Source: Pseudomonas borbori (lineage in GTDB: Bacteria; Pseudomonadota; Gammaproteobacteria; Pseudomonadales; Pseudomonadaceae). Taken from it: DNA of 64,000 nucleotides. The notes beneath the pieces are model-generated. The model did not search any database and was not told where the DNA came from. It worked only from the letters and a program-made list of their open reading frames with translations. Each line of letters starts with the position of its first letter. Positions within the stretch are counted from its first letter, which is position 1. This document shows, piece after piece, positions 8,837-22,569 of the stretch. The stretch is from contig NZ_FOWX01000008.1 of the NCBI RefSeq assembly GCF_900115555.1, positions 11,472 to 75,471 on the forward strand, given 5' to 3'. The position numbers and the translations under genes were made by a program.

Positions 8837-9853
8837 ATGCTGGTGATGCGCCCCGCGCAAATGGCCGACCTGAGTGAGGTGCAGCGTCTCGCCGCGGACA
8901 GCCCGGTTGGTGTGACTTCGCTGCCGGACGATGCCGGCCGCCTGCGCGACAAGATCGCCGCCTCGGATGCCTCGCTGGCCGCCGAGGTAAGTTTCAATGG
9001 CGAGGAAAGCTACTTTTTCGTCCTCGAAGACAGCGACAGCGGGCACTTGCTCGGCTGCTCCGGCATCGTCGCCTCGGCCGGGTATTCCGAGCCGTTCTAC
9101 AGCTTTCGCAACGAAACCTTCGTGCACAACTCGCGTGAGCTGAAGATCCACAACAAGATCCACGTGCTCTCGCTGTGCCACGACCTGACCGGCAACAGCC
9201 TGCTGACCAGCTTCTACGTCGAGCGGCCTTTGGTGGGTAGCGTCTGGTCCGAGCTGAACTCGCGGGCGCGCCTGTTGTTCGTCGCCAACCATCCGGAGCG
9301 CTTCGCCGATGCCGTGGTGGTGGAGATCGTCGGGCACAGCGACGAGCATGGCGATTCGCCGTTCTGGGATGCCGTGGGGCGCAATTTCTTCGACATGAAC
9401 TACGCCGAGGCCGAGCGCCTGTGCGGGCTGAAAAGCCGGACCTTTCTCGCCGAGCTGATGCCGCACTACCCGATCTATGTGCCGCTGCTGCCGGATGCGG
9501 CCCAGGAGGCCATGGGCCAGGTGCACCCGCGGGCGCAGGTGACCTTCGACATCCTGATGCGCGAAGGCTTCGAGACCGATCATTACATCGATATTTTCGA
9601 CGGCGGGCCGACCCTGCATGCGCGCACCTCGGGGATTCGCTCGATCGCCCAGAGCCGTGTGGTGCCGGTCAGGATCGGCGAGCCGATCAAGGGTGGGCGG
9701 CCGTATCTGGTGAGCAACGGCCTGCTGCAGGATTTTCGCGCGATCGTCGCGGACCTGGATTGGGTACCTGGCAAGCCGGTCACCCTCAGTCTCGAAGCTG
9801 CCGAAGCACTCGGCGTCGGCGAGGGCGCCAGCGTGCGTCTGGTTGCGGTTTAA
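8837..9853 (+). CDS. aruF: Arginine/ornithine N-succinyltransferase subunit alpha (AruF)
   Basis: A 338-residue subunit of the heteromeric arginine N-succinyltransferase, which transfers succinyl from succinyl-CoA to the alpha-amino group of arginine or ornithine. It starts MLVMRPAQMADL after AAAAGGAGTG, and carries the family features FVLEDSDSG, a long GNAT-related core and the HPRAQVTFDILMREGF segment near residue 240. It is a paralogue of the next gene, with the same length and the same order of conserved blocks. Pseudomonas has two subunits where enteric bacteria have a single AstA. Confidence 0.95.
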   Translation: MLVMRPAQMADLSEVQRLAADSPVGVTSLPDDAGRLRDKIAASDASLAAEVSFNGEESYFFVLEDSDSGHLLGCSGIVASAGYSEPFYSFRNETFVHNSRELKIHNKIHVLSLCHDLTGNSLLTSFYVERPLVGSVWSELNSRARLLFVANHPERFADAVVVEIVGHSDEHGDSPFWDAVGRNFFDMNYAEAERLCGLKSRTFLAELMPHYPIYVPLLPDAAQEAMGQVHPRAQVTFDILMREGFETDHYIDIFDGGPTLHARTSGIRSIAQSRVVPVRIGEPIKGGRPYLVSNGLLQDFRAIVADLDWVPGKPVTLSLEAAEALGVGEGASVRLVAV

Positions 9854-9864
9854 GGAGTTAGCGC

Positions 9865-10881
9865 ATGATCGTTCGTCCCGTTCGCACTGCCGATCTTCCG
9901 GCGTTGATTGCTCTGGCGCGCACTACCGGCGCTGGCCTGACCACCCTGCCGGCCAACGAGGAGCGCCTGGCGCATCGCGTCGGTTGGGCGGAGAAGACCT
10001 TCACCGGCAAGGCCGAACGCGCCGACGCCGACTACCTGTTCGTGCTGGAAGACGACGCCGGCGAGGTGGTGGGTATTTCCGCCGTGGCCGGTGCGGTCGG
10101 TCTGCGCGAGCCCTGGTACAACTACCGCGTGGGCCTGACCGTCAGCGCCTCGCAGGAACTGAATATCCATCGGCAGATTCCCACCCTGTTCCTGGCCAAC
10201 GACCTGACCGGCAACTCCGAACTCTGCTCGCTGTTTCTGCGCAGCGATCACCGCAAGGGACTCAATGGCCGTCTGCTGTCCAAGGCGCGCCTGCTGTTTA
10301 TCGCCGAGTTCCGCGAGTCGTTCGGCGACAAGGTGATCGCCGAGATGCGCGGCATGTCCGACGAACAGGGACGCTCGCCGTTCTGGGAAAGCCTGGGGCG
10401 GCACTTCTTCAAGATGGAGTTCAGTCAGGCGGACTACCTGACCGGGGTCGGCAACAAGGCCTTCATCGCCGAGTTGATGCCCAAGTTCCCGCTCTATACC
10501 TGCTTCCTCTCCGAAGATGCACGCAACATCATCGGCCGCGTCCACCCGGATACCGAGCCGGCGCTGGCCATGCTCAAGGGCGAAGGCTTCAGTTATCAGG
10601 GCTATGTCGACATCTTCGACGCCGGCCCGGCCATCGAGGCGGAAACCGCGAAAATCCGTGCCGTGCGCGACAGCCAGGCGCTGGTGCTGGCCATAGGTAC
10701 GCCGGGCGATGACGCCACCACCTTCCTGATCCACAACCGCAAGCGCGAAGACTGCCGGATCACCGTCGGCGCCGCACGCCTGGCCGCCGGCACCCTGGTG
10801 GTCGATCCGTTGACCGCCAAGCGCCTGCGCTTGGCGGTCGGCGATCAGGTCAGAGCGGTGCCGCTGTCGGCCCGCGGCTGA
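9865..10881 (+). CDS. aruG: Arginine N-succinyltransferase subunit beta (AruG)
   Basis: The second subunit of the arginine/ornithine succinyltransferase, 338 residues. It starts MIVRPVRTADLPAL after TAAGGAG, 11 bp past the aruF stop. The conserved blocks FVLEDDAGEVVG, LFLANDLTGNSELCSLF, GMSDEQGRSPFWESLG and IGRVHPDTEPALAML line up with those of aruF. The two genes evidently arose by tandem duplication. Confidence 0.95.
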   Translation: MIVRPVRTADLPALIALARTTGAGLTTLPANEERLAHRVGWAEKTFTGKAERADADYLFVLEDDAGEVVGISAVAGAVGLREPWYNYRVGLTVSASQELNIHRQIPTLFLANDLTGNSELCSLFLRSDHRKGLNGRLLSKARLLFIAEFRESFGDKVIAEMRGMSDEQGRSPFWESLGRHFFKMEFSQADYLTGVGNKAFIAELMPKFPLYTCFLSEDARNIIGRVHPDTEPALAMLKGEGFSYQGYVDIFDAGPAIEAETAKIRAVRDSQALVLAIGTPGDDATTFLIHNRKREDCRITVGAARLAAGTLVVDPLTAKRLRLAVGDQVRAVPLSARG

Positions 10882-10973
10882 ATACCCCCGAGCTGCCTGG
10901 AGTCGATCCGGGCGGTTCGATCGAATAGCCCATCCGGCGCAACGCCGGGTGATGAAATTGCTGGGAGTGATAA

Positions 10974-12442
<1,469 letters not shown>

Positions 12443-12443
<1 letters not shown>

Positions 12444-13789
12444 TGTCCGCTTATGAAATGAATTTCGACGGCCTGGTCGGCCCGACCCACAACTACGGTG
12501 GCCTGTCCTACGGCAATGTTGCCTCGCAGAGCAACAGCCAGGCCGACTCCAGCCCGAAACAGGCCGCCAAGCAGGGCCTGGCGAAGATGAAGGCGCTGAT
12601 GGAAATGGGCTTCAAGCAGGGCGTACTGGCCCCGCAGGAACGCCCGGATGTCGCGGTGCTGCGCCGTCTCGGCTTCACCGGCAGCGATGCCCGGGTGATC
12701 GAGCGGGCGGCGCAGGAGGCCATGCCTTTACTGGTTGCCAGCTGCTCGGCCTCGAGCATGTGGACGGCCAACGCCTGCACCGTCAGCCCCAGCGCCGATA
12801 CGGCCGATGGCCGGGTGCACTTCACCGCCGCCAACCTCAATTGCAAGTTCCATCGTTCCATCGAGCATCCGACCACCAGCCGCCTGCTCGGCGCCATGTT
12901 CGCCAATGAGCAGCACTTCGCTCACCACGCCGCCTTGCCGGCGGTGGCGCAGTTCGGCGACGAGGGCGCGGCCAACCACACGCGTTTCTGTAAAGGTTAT
13001 GGCGATGCCGGGGTGGAGTTCTTCGTGTTCGGGCGCAGCGCCTTCGACGGCCGTTTCCCGGCGCCGCAACGCTACCCGGCGCGGCAGACCCTGGAAGCCT
13101 CGCAGGCCGTGGTGCGCCTGCATGGGCTGAGCGAGGCCGGGGTGGTCTATGCTCAACAGAATCCGGCGGTGATCGATCAGGGGGTATTCCACAACGACGT
13201 GATCGCGGTGGGTAACGGCGAGGTGCTGTTCTATCACCAGGACGCCTTCCTCGATACCGACAGGGTGCTGGCCGAGCTGGCGGACAAGCTCGCCCGGCGT
13301 GGCGGCACGCTGCAGGCGGTGTGCGTGCCGCGCGATGCGGTCACGGTGGAGGACGCGGTGAAGTCCTACCTGTTCAACAGCCAGTTGTTGCCGCGCGCCG
13401 CTGGCGGCATGTTGCTGATCGTGCCGGAGGAGTGCCGCAACAACGCCAATGTGTGGAATTACCTGCAGCGGCTCACCGGCGGCAGCGGACCGATTCGCGA
13501 GGTCAAGGTGTTCGATCTCAAACAAAGCATGCAGAACGGCGGCGGCCCGGCCTGCCTGCGCCTGCGCGTGGCGCTCAAGGAGAACGAGTTGGCGGCGGTG
13601 AATCCGGGGGTGATCATGACCCCGCAGCTGTATGACAGGCTCAACGTCTGGGTCGACAAGCACTACCGCGATCGCCTCGGCGAGAGCGAACTGGCCGACC
13701 CGCAATTGCTGATCGAATGCCGCACGGCATTGGATGAATTGACCCAGATCCTTAAACTGGGCGCGGTTTATCCTTTTCAACTGAACTGA
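12443..13789 (+). CDS. astB: N-succinylarginine dihydrolase (AruB/AstB)
   Basis: Hydrolyses N2-succinylarginine to succinylornithine, ammonia and CO2. The protein has 448 residues, as expected for AstB, with the amidinotransferase-like beta-alpha propeller fold; [16 protein letters not shown] marks the N-terminus and the nucleophile cysteine is in [11 protein letters not shown] near residue 370. The ATG at 12443 overlaps the last base of the astD stop. A GTG directly upstream at 12440 is less likely. Confidence 0.96.
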
Positions 13790-13868
13790 GCGGCAAGCCA
13801 TCAGCCTCAAGCGCACGCTTGGCGTTCTAAACTTGCTGCTTATGGCGTATAGCGTGGAGCTTTGAATA

Positions 13869-14153
13869 ATGTCCGATGTCCTGCAACTGATCCTCGAAGA
13901 TGAAGATGGCACTCAGCTGGAAACGACCTGCACCCGCTTTGCGGTGATGTGGCAGGGCAAGGAAGTCTGGTTTCAGCAGGTGGGCAATGATCAGTTGATG
14001 ATCGGCGTGGACTCGGCCGAGGACGACAGCGAGTACACCAATCTGCTGCTGCGTCCGCTGGCCACCAACCTGGTCAGCCTGGAGCTGGAGATGGAACCGG
14101 CCGAGCCCGGCGACGACGGGCACGTGCACGGCCCCGACTGCAACCACGATTGA
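13869..14153 (+). CDS. Conserved small acidic protein within the aru operon
   Basis: A 94-residue strongly acidic protein with no membrane segment. It starts [14 protein letters not shown] and ends in a His/Cys/Asp-rich tail, [10 protein letters not shown], that looks able to bind a metal ion. I recall a gene in this same place, between aruB and aruE, in P. aeruginosa, so the position is conserved; its function is not known to me. It lies 79 bp after astB and 10 bp before astE. Possible roles are a metallochaperone for the zinc enzyme AstE or a regulator of the pathway; both are inference from position and the tail. Confidence 0.85.
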   Translation: MSDVLQLILEDEDGTQLETTCTRFAVMWQGKEVWFQQVGNDQLMIGVDSAEDDSEYTNLLLRPLATNLVSLELEMEPAEPGDDGHVHGPDCNHD

Positions 14154-14163
14154 GGTAATTGCT

Positions 14164-15180
14164 ATGCTTGCCCTCGGCAAACTGCTTGAACTGACCCTCG
14201 CCGGCTTTGAGCCGGCAGCGAAGATCCAGCTGACGCCCGAGGGCGCGCGCTTGCGCTGGCTGGCCGAAGGTGCGCTGGAAGTGACGCCGTCGGTGGCCAG
14301 CGACAACGGTCTGGACCTGCTGCTCTCGGCCGGCATCCACGGCAACGAAACCGCTCCCATCGAATTGCTCGACCGCCTGCTGCGCGGTATTGCCCGTGGC
14401 GAGCTGAAGCCGCGGGCGCGGATCCTCTTCCTGTTCGGCAACCCGCCGGCGATCCGCCGCGGCGAGCGCTATATCGAGCAGGACATCAATCGCCTGTTCA
14501 ACGGCCAGCACGAGCAACATGCCGGGGTCGAGGCCATGCGCGCCTGCGATCTCGAGCACCTGGCCGCAACCTTTTTCAGCAAACCCGAGCGAACGCGCCT
14601 GCACTACGACCTGCATACCGCGATCCGGACCTCGCAGATCGAGCAGTTCGCCCTCTATCCCTGGCAGGAGGGGCGGCCGCGCAGCCTGCGCGAGCTGGCC
14701 CGGTTGAACGCCGCAGGGATCGAGGCAGTGCTGCTGCACAACAAGAGCTCGATCACCTTCAGCGCCTACACCTACACCCAGTTGGGGGCGGAATCGTTCA
14801 CCCTGGAGCTGGGCAAGGCGCGAGCCTTCGGGCAGAACCAGGAGGTCAACCTGGATCGGCTCGAGCAGCGCCTGCAGCACATCATCGAAGGCTGCGAACC
14901 CGAGCCACAGGAGCAGGACGCCGAATTGCGCGGGCTGCAGTTGTTCGCCGTGGCGCGGGAAATCATCAAGCACAGCGACACCTTCAAGCTGCACCTGCCG
15001 GCGGATATCGAAAACTTCAGCAAGCTGCCGGTCGGCTACCTGCTGGCCGAGGATCTGGCCGGCACCCGCTGGGTTGTGGAAGAGCCGGATGCGCGAATCA
15101 TCTTCCCCAACCCCAAGGTGAAAAACGGCCTGCGCGCCGCCATCCTCATCGTCCCTGCCAAAGACGTGCAACTGGCCTGA
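14164..15180 (+). CDS. astE: Succinylglutamate desuccinylase (AruE/AstE)
   Basis: A zinc-dependent hydrolase of the AspA/AstE family, 338 residues, that cleaves N-succinylglutamate into succinate and glutamate, the last step of the pathway. Zinc ligands fit the [16 protein letters not shown] motif near residue 60 (His and Glu) and the later [10 protein letters not shown] histidine near residue 147. It is the last gene of the operon and is followed by a repeat-rich gap. Confidence 0.96.
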   Translation: MLALGKLLELTLAGFEPAAKIQLTPEGARLRWLAEGALEVTPSVASDNGLDLLLSAGIHGNETAPIELLDRLLRGIARGELKPRARILFLFGNPPAIRRGERYIEQDINRLFNGQHEQHAGVEAMRACDLEHLAATFFSKPERTRLHYDLHTAIRTSQIEQFALYPWQEGRPRSLRELARLNAAGIEAVLLHNKSSITFSAYTYTQLGAESFTLELGKARAFGQNQEVNLDRLEQRLQHIIEGCEPEPQEQDAELRGLQLFAVAREIIKHSDTFKLHLPADIENFSKLPVGYLLAEDLAGTRWVVEEPDARIIFPNPKVKNGLRAAILIVPAKDVQLA

Positions 15181-15247
15181 TCCGCCGCTGGGGTGCGATC
15201 TGTAGATTCCATGTTGATGCACAAGCCTCGCTGCGCCCAGCTGGCGT

Positions 15248-15376
15248 AGGGTGCGCCATGCGCACCAGGCTGACGGGGTGCATGATCGGATTGCGGATGA
15301 TCCATGTATCCGGTGCGCGCGGCGCACCCTACGGGGGTAGCCGATAAATACTCCCGGATTTCATCCGGGCTACAAG
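15248..15376. repeat. Two palindromic repeats between astE and ltaE
   Basis: TAGGGTGCGCCATGCGCACC and GGTGCGCGCGGCGCACCCTAC form one inverted pair (about 15248-15333). A following segment, CCCGGATTTCATCCGGGCTAC, carries the GTAGCCCGGAT family motif. The 308-bp gap contains no gene that I can support. Confidence 0.6.
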
Positions 15377-15488
15377 ATCGCTACTGCGGGGCTGATCTGT
15401 CCTGTGTCCTATTGACCCATCTGTACCTTGTTCCCATGCCTGGAGCGCCTTAGCATCGGGGTTTTCGTCACGTTAAGGGAAACCGCCC

Positions 15489-16493
15489 ATGGCCATCATC
15501 GACCTGCGCAGCGACACCGTTACCCAGCCAACCCCGGGCATGCGCGAGGCCATGCTGGCGGCAGAGCTGGGCGATGACGTCTACGGCGAGGATCCCACGG
15601 TCAACCGCCTGGAGCAGTACCTGGCGGCCGAACTGGGCTTTGCCCGCGCGCTGTTCGTGCCGACCGGCACCATGAGCAACCTGCTCGGCCTGATGGCCCA
15701 CTGCGAGCGAGGCGACGAATACATCGTCGGCCAGCAGGCGCACACCTATAAATATGAAGGCGGCGGCGCCGCGGTGCTGGGCTCAATCCAGCCGCAGCCG
15801 CTCGAGGGCGAAGCCGACGGCTCGCTGGACCTGGGCAAGGTCGAGGCGGCCATCAAGCAGGACGACTTCCACTTCGCCCGCACCCGCCTGTTGGCGCTGG
15901 AAAACACCATGCAGGGCAAGGTCCTGCCGTCGAGCTATCTGGCCGCGGCCCGCGAGCTGACCCGCAGGCGCGGCCTGGCCCTGCACCTGGACGGCGCGCG
16001 GCTGTACAACGCGGCAGTCAGGCAGGGCGTGGCGGCCAGGGAGATCACCCGGCACTTCGATTCGGTCTCGGTCTGTTTGTCCAAGGGCCTGGGCGCGCCG
16101 GTGGGGTCGGTGCTCTGCGGCAGCGCCGAGCTGATCGGCAAGGCGCGGCGCCTGCGCAAGATGGTCGGTGGCGGCATGCGTCAGGCGGGCGTGCTGGCTG
16201 CCGCCGGCCTCTATGCTTTGGAGCACCAGGTGGCGCGCCTGGCCGTGGATCATGCCAATGCCGAACGCCTGGCCGACGGGCTACGCGGGTTGGGCTACGC
16301 GGTCGAGCCGGTGCAGACCAATATGGTCTATGCCCAGGTCGGCGAGCGAGCGGATGCGTTGAAGGCTTTTTGCGCCGAGCGCGGAATCCAGCTGATCGCC
16401 GCACCGCGTTTGCGCATGGTTACCCATATGGATGTCAGCACCGCGGACATCGACCGGGTGCTCGAGGCCTTTGCCGCCTTCGCGCGGGCTTGA
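15489..16493 (+). CDS. ltaE: Low-specificity L-threonine aldolase (beta-eliminating lyase family)
   Basis: A PLP enzyme of 334 residues that cleaves L-threonine or L-allo-threonine into glycine and acetaldehyde. It begins with the family's typical [19 protein letters not shown] and includes the [14 protein letters not shown] block. The PLP lysine lies in [16 protein letters not shown] near residue 200. It stands alone, with its own ribosome-binding site (AAGGGAAACCGCCC), between astE and alaS. Confidence 0.93.
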   Translation: MAIIDLRSDTVTQPTPGMREAMLAAELGDDVYGEDPTVNRLEQYLAAELGFARALFVPTGTMSNLLGLMAHCERGDEYIVGQQAHTYKYEGGGAAVLGSIQPQPLEGEADGSLDLGKVEAAIKQDDFHFARTRLLALENTMQGKVLPSSYLAAARELTRRRGLALHLDGARLYNAAVRQGVAAREITRHFDSVSVCLSKGLGAPVGSVLCGSAELIGKARRLRKMVGGGMRQAGVLAAAGLYALEHQVARLAVDHANAERLADGLRGLGYAVEPVQTNMVYAQVGERADALKAFCAERGIQLIAAPRLRMVTHMDVSTADIDRVLEAFAAFARA

Positions 16494-16864
16494 GCCAGTC
16501 CGCTCCAGGGATGGATTGGCGGCGTCAGGCCCGGAGCGTTCAGGCATCGCCAGACCGGCTGGCGCCATGTTGGTGGCGCGACGACCACCTGGTGGGAGGG
16601 GCTTTAGCCGCGATGGGCCCCGAAAGCGCCGAAAGCATTATGGCTGCAGCGCGGATGCCGTTGCTGGGTACTCGACGGCTTGAACCCAGGCCTGACAAAA
16701 GCCACGCCGGTTAGCCGGTCCCGCCCCAACGGTCGTCGTTTTCTCCGCCGTGCGGCGTTATAGCCGCTATCTATTGATAAACACGCTGTACCGATGCTAC
16801 AGGCCCGATATAATGCGGCCCTTTGCCGGCTTTGCCGTGGCCGCCTGTTTCCTTGGATGATCCT
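16494..16864. other. 371-bp gap with a half REP and the alaS promoter
   Basis: A half copy of the GTGGGAGGGGCTTTAGCCGCGA repeat lies near 16591-16612. A perfect TATAAT box at 16810-16815 precedes alaS; the -35 at 17 bp spacing (TGTACC) is poor. I see no gene in the gap. Confidence 0.55.
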
Positions 16865-19489
<2,625 letters not shown>

Positions 19490-19606
19490 GCACCGGTAGT
19501 TGTCGCGTCTGTGAACGCCAGGGGCTGCATTACGCCCGGCAGGCCTTGGCAGCGTATTGAGTTGAATGTTTAATGGGCGCCCTTCACGGGCTGAGGCGGC
19601 TTTGAA

Positions 19607-20845
19607 ATGGCTTTGATCGTACAGAAATTTGGCGGCACCTCCGTCGGCACTGTTGAGCGGATTCAGCAGGTGGCCGAGAAGGTGAAGAAGTTCCGCGAAA
19701 ACGGCGATGACATCGTGGTCGTGGTTTCCGCCATGAGCGGCGAAACCAATCGTTTGATCGAGCTGGCCAAGCAGGCCAGTGATGATCAGCCGGTGCCGCG
19801 TGAACTCGATGTGATGCTGTCCACCGGCGAGCAGGTGACCATTGCCCTGTTGACCATGGCCCTGGTTCGCCGCGGTGTGCCGGCGGTGTCCTACACCGGC
19901 AATCAGGTGCGCATTCTCACCGATAGCGCGCACAACAAGGCGCGTATCCTGCAGATCGACGATCAGAAACTGCGTGCCGACCTCAAGGCCGGGCGGGTGG
20001 TGGTGGTCGCCGGTTTCCAGGGAGTGGACGAGCACGGCAATATCACCACGCTTGGGCGTGGCGGCTCCGACACCACGGGCGTGGCCCTGGCGGCGGCGCT
20101 CAAGGCTGACGAGTGCCAGATCTACACGGATGTCGATGGTGTCTATACCACCGATCCGCGTGTGGTGCCCCAGGCTCAGCGTCTGGAGAAGATCACCTTC
20201 GAAGAAATGCTGGAAATGGCCAGCCTGGGTTCCAAGGTGCTGCAAATCCGCTCGGTGGAGTTCGCCGGCAAGTACAACGTCCCGCTGCGCGTATTGCACA
20301 GCTTCAAAGAGGGTCCGGGCACCCTCATTACCCTTGATGAAGAGGAAACCATGGAACAGCCGATCATTTCCGGCATCGCTTTCAACCGCGACGAAGCCAA
20401 GCTGACCATCCGTGGCGTGCCGGACATCCCGGGCGTGGCGTTCAAGATTCTCGGCCCTGTCAGTGCCGCCAATATCGAAGTCGACATGATCGTGCAGAAC
20501 GTGGCGCACGATAACACCACCGATTTCACCTTCACCGTGCACCGCAACGATTATCAGGCTGCGCAGCAGGTATTGGAAAATACCGCGCGTGAACTGGGTG
20601 CGCGCGAAGTGATTGGCGACATCAAGATTGCCAAGGTGTCGATCGTCGGCGTCGGCATGCGCTCCCATGCCGGGGTTGCCAGCCGCATGTTCGAGGCCCT
20701 GGCCAAGGAAAATATCAATATCCAGATGATCTCCACCTCGGAAATCAAGGTGTCCGTGGTGATCGAGGAGAAATATCTGGAGTTGGCGGTACGTGCTTTG
20801 CACAGCGCCTTCGAACTGGATGCCCCGGCCCGACAGGGCGACTGA
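19607..20845 (+). CDS. lysC: Aspartate kinase, lysine/threonine-sensitive type
   Basis: Phosphorylates aspartate in the first step of lysine, methionine, threonine and diaminopimelate synthesis. The 412-residue protein has the kinase domain (VQKFGGTSVG at residue 4) and two C-terminal ACT domains from about 265 onward, where the feedback inhibitors bind. Length and architecture fit the monofunctional Pseudomonas LysC. No lysine riboswitch structure is apparent in the 117-bp gap after alaS. Confidence 0.98.
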   Translation: MALIVQKFGGTSVGTVERIQQVAEKVKKFRENGDDIVVVVSAMSGETNRLIELAKQASDDQPVPRELDVMLSTGEQVTIALLTMALVRRGVPAVSYTGNQVRILTDSAHNKARILQIDDQKLRADLKAGRVVVVAGFQGVDEHGNITTLGRGGSDTTGVALAAALKADECQIYTDVDGVYTTDPRVVPQAQRLEKITFEEMLEMASLGSKVLQIRSVEFAGKYNVPLRVLHSFKEGPGTLITLDEEETMEQPIISGIAFNRDEAKLTIRGVPDIPGVAFKILGPVSAANIEVDMIVQNVAHDNTTDFTFTVHRNDYQAAQQVLENTARELGAREVIGDIKIAKVSIVGVGMRSHAGVASRMFEALAKENINIQMISTSEIKVSVVIEEKYLELAVRALHSAFELDAPARQGD

Positions 20846-20854
20846 GGCATTGCC

Positions 20855-20891
20855 CGAAAGGCGCGCACTATTGCGCGCCTTTCGTCTTTTT
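20855..20891 (+). terminator. Rho-independent terminator after lysC
   Basis: A 13-bp stem, CGAAAGGCGCGCA with TGCGCGCCTTTCG, with a 4-base loop is followed by TCTTTTT. It starts 9 bp past the lysC stop, so csrA must have its own promoter. Confidence 0.9.
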
Positions 20892-21028
20892 GGTTGGCGT
20901 GGATGGACTTTCTTTCTGCCCACACTAGTCAATACTTGGGTGAAGGCCTCGCTTGAGATTAAGCGGGGCTGCCACCATTTTCTTTTTTGCAGACTGTTGT
21001 ATTGGATTTAATCCGTGAGGAGAAAGGA

Positions 21029-21214
21029 ATGCTGATTCTAACTCGCCGGGTCGGTGAGACCCTGATGGTGGGTGACGAGGTCACTGTCACCGTGTTGGGC
21101 GTGAAGGGCAATCAGGTGCGCATTGGCGTTAACGCGCCGAAGGAAGTAGCCGTGCACCGTGAGGAAATTTACCAGCGCATCCAGAAAGAGAAAGACGAAG
21201 AACCAAGCCACTAA
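21029..21214 (+). CDS. csrA: Carbon storage regulator CsrA/RsmA
   Basis: A 61-residue RNA-binding dimer that binds GGA motifs in leaders and represses or activates translation of secretion, biofilm, motility and quorum-sensing genes; its action is titrated by the RsmY/RsmZ RNAs in Pseudomonas. The protein has the canonical [10 protein letters not shown] start, Arg44 in VAVHREEIY, and all core beta strands. The ATG at 21029 is preceded by GAGGAGAAAGGA; this leader itself contains several GGA motifs, so autoregulation is possible. In Pseudomonas this protein is named RsmA. Confidence 0.98.
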   Translation: MLILTRRVGETLMVGDEVTVTVLGVKGNQVRIGVNAPKEVAVHREEIYQRIQKEKDEEPSH

Positions 21215-21234
21215 TTTTTATCTAATTTTTGGCT

Positions 21235-21262
21235 TTGCAAGCGGGGCAAAGATGGGTATCAT
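21235..21262 (+). promoter_or_regulatory. Promoter candidate for tRNA-Ser
   Basis: TTGCAA (21235-21240) and TATCAT (21257-21262) are separated by 16 bp and lie 14 bp before the tRNA, followed by a GC-rich discriminator GCGCCCCG as is common for stable RNA promoters. Confidence 0.6.
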
Positions 21263-21276
21263 GCGCCCCGTGTTGC

Positions 21277-21367
21277 GGAGAGGTGGCCGAGTGGCCGAAG
21301 GCGCTCCCCTGCTAAGGGAGTACATCTCAAAAGGGTGTCGGGGGTTCGAATCCCCCCTTCTCCGCCA
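21277..21367 (+). tRNA. tRNA-Ser (GCU anticodon)
   Basis: 91 nt with the long variable arm of a class II tRNA. The acceptor GGAGAGG pairs with CTTCTCC and the encoded 3' end is GCCA. The anticodon loop reads CTGCTAA, giving GCU for AGC and AGU codons. The T arm GGGGGTTCGAATCCCCC is intact. Confidence 0.97.
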
Positions 21368-21434
21368 TTATTCAGTGTTATAGGTGTTGGTCCTGCTTTG
21401 ATCGGTAAGTTGTTGAAATTAATCTGATTTAAGC

Positions 21435-21462
21435 TTGATAGAAAATTTTTAACCCCTATAAT
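21435..21462 (+). promoter_or_regulatory. Sigma-70 promoter of the tRNA-Arg pair
   Basis: TTGATA (21435-21440) and a perfect TATAAT (21457-21462) have a 16-bp spacer. A GC-rich discriminator GCGCCGGA follows, a mark of stringently controlled stable RNA promoters. The first tRNA-Arg starts 13 bp downstream. Confidence 0.8.
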
Positions 21463-21474
21463 GCGCCGGACAGT

Positions 21475-21551
21475 GCACTCATAGCTCAGCTGGATAGAGT
21501 ACTCGGCTACGAACCGAGCGGTCGGAGGTTCGAATCCTCCTGAGTGCACCA
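21475..21551 (+). tRNA. tRNA-Arg (ACG anticodon), copy 1
   Basis: 77 nt. Acceptor GCACTCA pairs with TGAGTGC and CCA is encoded. The anticodon loop CTACGAA gives ACG, which is normally deaminated to ICG and reads CGU, CGC and CGA. Confidence 0.97.
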
Positions 21552-21622
21552 TATTGAAGATGATCGGCAGCGATGCGGGTCGTGTTTCAAGCCAGCGGTG
21601 ATCTGGTTGAAAAGCACCACAT

Positions 21623-21699
21623 GCACTCATAGCTCAGCTGGATAGAGTACTCGGCTACGAACCGAGCGGTCGGAGGTTCGAATCCTCCTGAGTGCACCA
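21623..21699 (+). tRNA. tRNA-Arg (ACG anticodon), copy 2
   Basis: 77 nt, identical to the copy that ends 71 bp upstream. No second promoter is evident in the short gap, so both copies are probably cut from one transcript that ends at the terminator just downstream. Confidence 0.97.
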
Positions 21700-21704
21700 A
21701 ATAG

Positions 21705-21735
21705 AAGGGCCTGCAGCGATGCAGGCCCTTTTTCT
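21705..21735 (+). terminator. Rho-independent terminator of the tRNA operon
   Basis: AAGGGCCTGC (21705-21714) pairs with GCAGGCCCTT (21721-21730) across a 6-base loop, followed by TTTCTTT. Confidence 0.92.
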
Positions 21736-21853
21736 TTGTCTGCTGTTTTGTCTCTGTGGGCCTGTGCGCGTGTCGCGGCTCCGGGTTTGTGCAGCTGAGG
21801 CCCGGGAGGGTGGCGCTGCGCTCAATGCCATCCTGCGGTCTGGGCGGGGCGGG

Positions 21854-22345
21854 CTAGCGCTTGCCTTTGACGCAGCCGGCCTCGTCGAAACTCACCTGGC
21901 GGCTATTACCTCGCTGGTCGCGGTAGTGATAGCGCGTCTGGCCGTTCTGGCTGCTGATCCGGTCCGGCGTGCCGAGGCTGCTTTCCACGTCGCTGCGGTG
22001 CATGCCGCTACGTATCTGCTGTTTGATGATGGCCGTGCGCCGCTCGCTGCCGGTGACCAGGTTGCCGCAGCCATCCTGCGATTCGCCGACCACCACCGGT
22101 TCGCTGCCCTTTGTCGCTGCCTTGCTGCGTGATGCTCTTGCTGGCTTGGCCAGTGGCGTGGGTTTGCCGCTGCCGGGTGTGGGGTTATAGGCCTCCTGCA
22201 GGTATTGCGCCTGTTCGGCGGGGCAGCCTTGCAGGGTGAAGGTGACATGGCCGTTGGCGTCTTCGCAGCGAAATACGGTTGAAGCAAGCAGGGGTGGTGG
22301 GCACAGCAGAATGGCGCAGAAAGCTGCGCAGCGCAGTCCATGCAT
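21854..22345 (-). CDS. Secreted DUF4124-type protein
   Basis: A 163-residue exported protein. A signal peptide (about 1-21, ending LLAS) precedes a DUF4124-like N-terminal domain, seen as VFRCEDANGHVTFTLQGCP with two cysteines that may form a disulfide. After a Lys/Ala/Pro-rich linker (about 55-80) the C-terminal part, IRSGMHRSDVESSLGTPDRI, resembles the SmpA/BamE-type fold used in small periplasmic proteins. The start has a GGAGGACGT ribosome-binding site. The function is unknown. It converges on the tRNA terminator. Confidence 0.8.
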   Translation of the reverse strand: MHGLRCAAFCAILLCPPPLLASTVFRCEDANGHVTFTLQGCPAEQAQYLQEAYNPTPGSGKPTPLAKPARASRSKAATKGSEPVVVGESQDGCGNLVTGSERRTAIIKQQIRSGMHRSDVESSLGTPDRISSQNGQTRYHYRDQRGNSRQVSFDEAGCVKGKR

Positions 22346-22540
22346 GGTGACGTCCTCCTTGACGGTCGTCCGGCAAGCCTAGTCGATCAGGTCGGCTTTG
22401 CCAGTGGTGCCTTGTGCGCTGTCTCCGGCGTCGCAGCTACGGGTTCTGAGAAAATGCTCAGGTTTGTGCTGCAAAGGCTTGTTCTGGCCTGCTTTTTCTA
22501 ACGTGCAAAGCCGCCGGGCGGTGTTATCATTTTGCCCGTC

Positions 22541-22555
22541 AGCCCCGCCGGGGCT
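22541..22555 (+). promoter_or_regulatory. GC-rich hairpin in the mgtE leader
   Basis: AGCCCC-GCC-GGGGCT is a perfect 6-bp stem without a following T run, about 115 bp before the mgtE start. It may be a leader structure rather than a terminator. A TATCAT box lies just upstream at 22525-22530. Confidence 0.3.
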
Positions 22556-22569
22556 TGTGGATCACCACC

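Noticed and set aside
19490..19606. Possible lysine riboswitch before lysC
   Set aside because: The gap is only 117 bp and none of the conserved lysine-riboswitch segments was seen.
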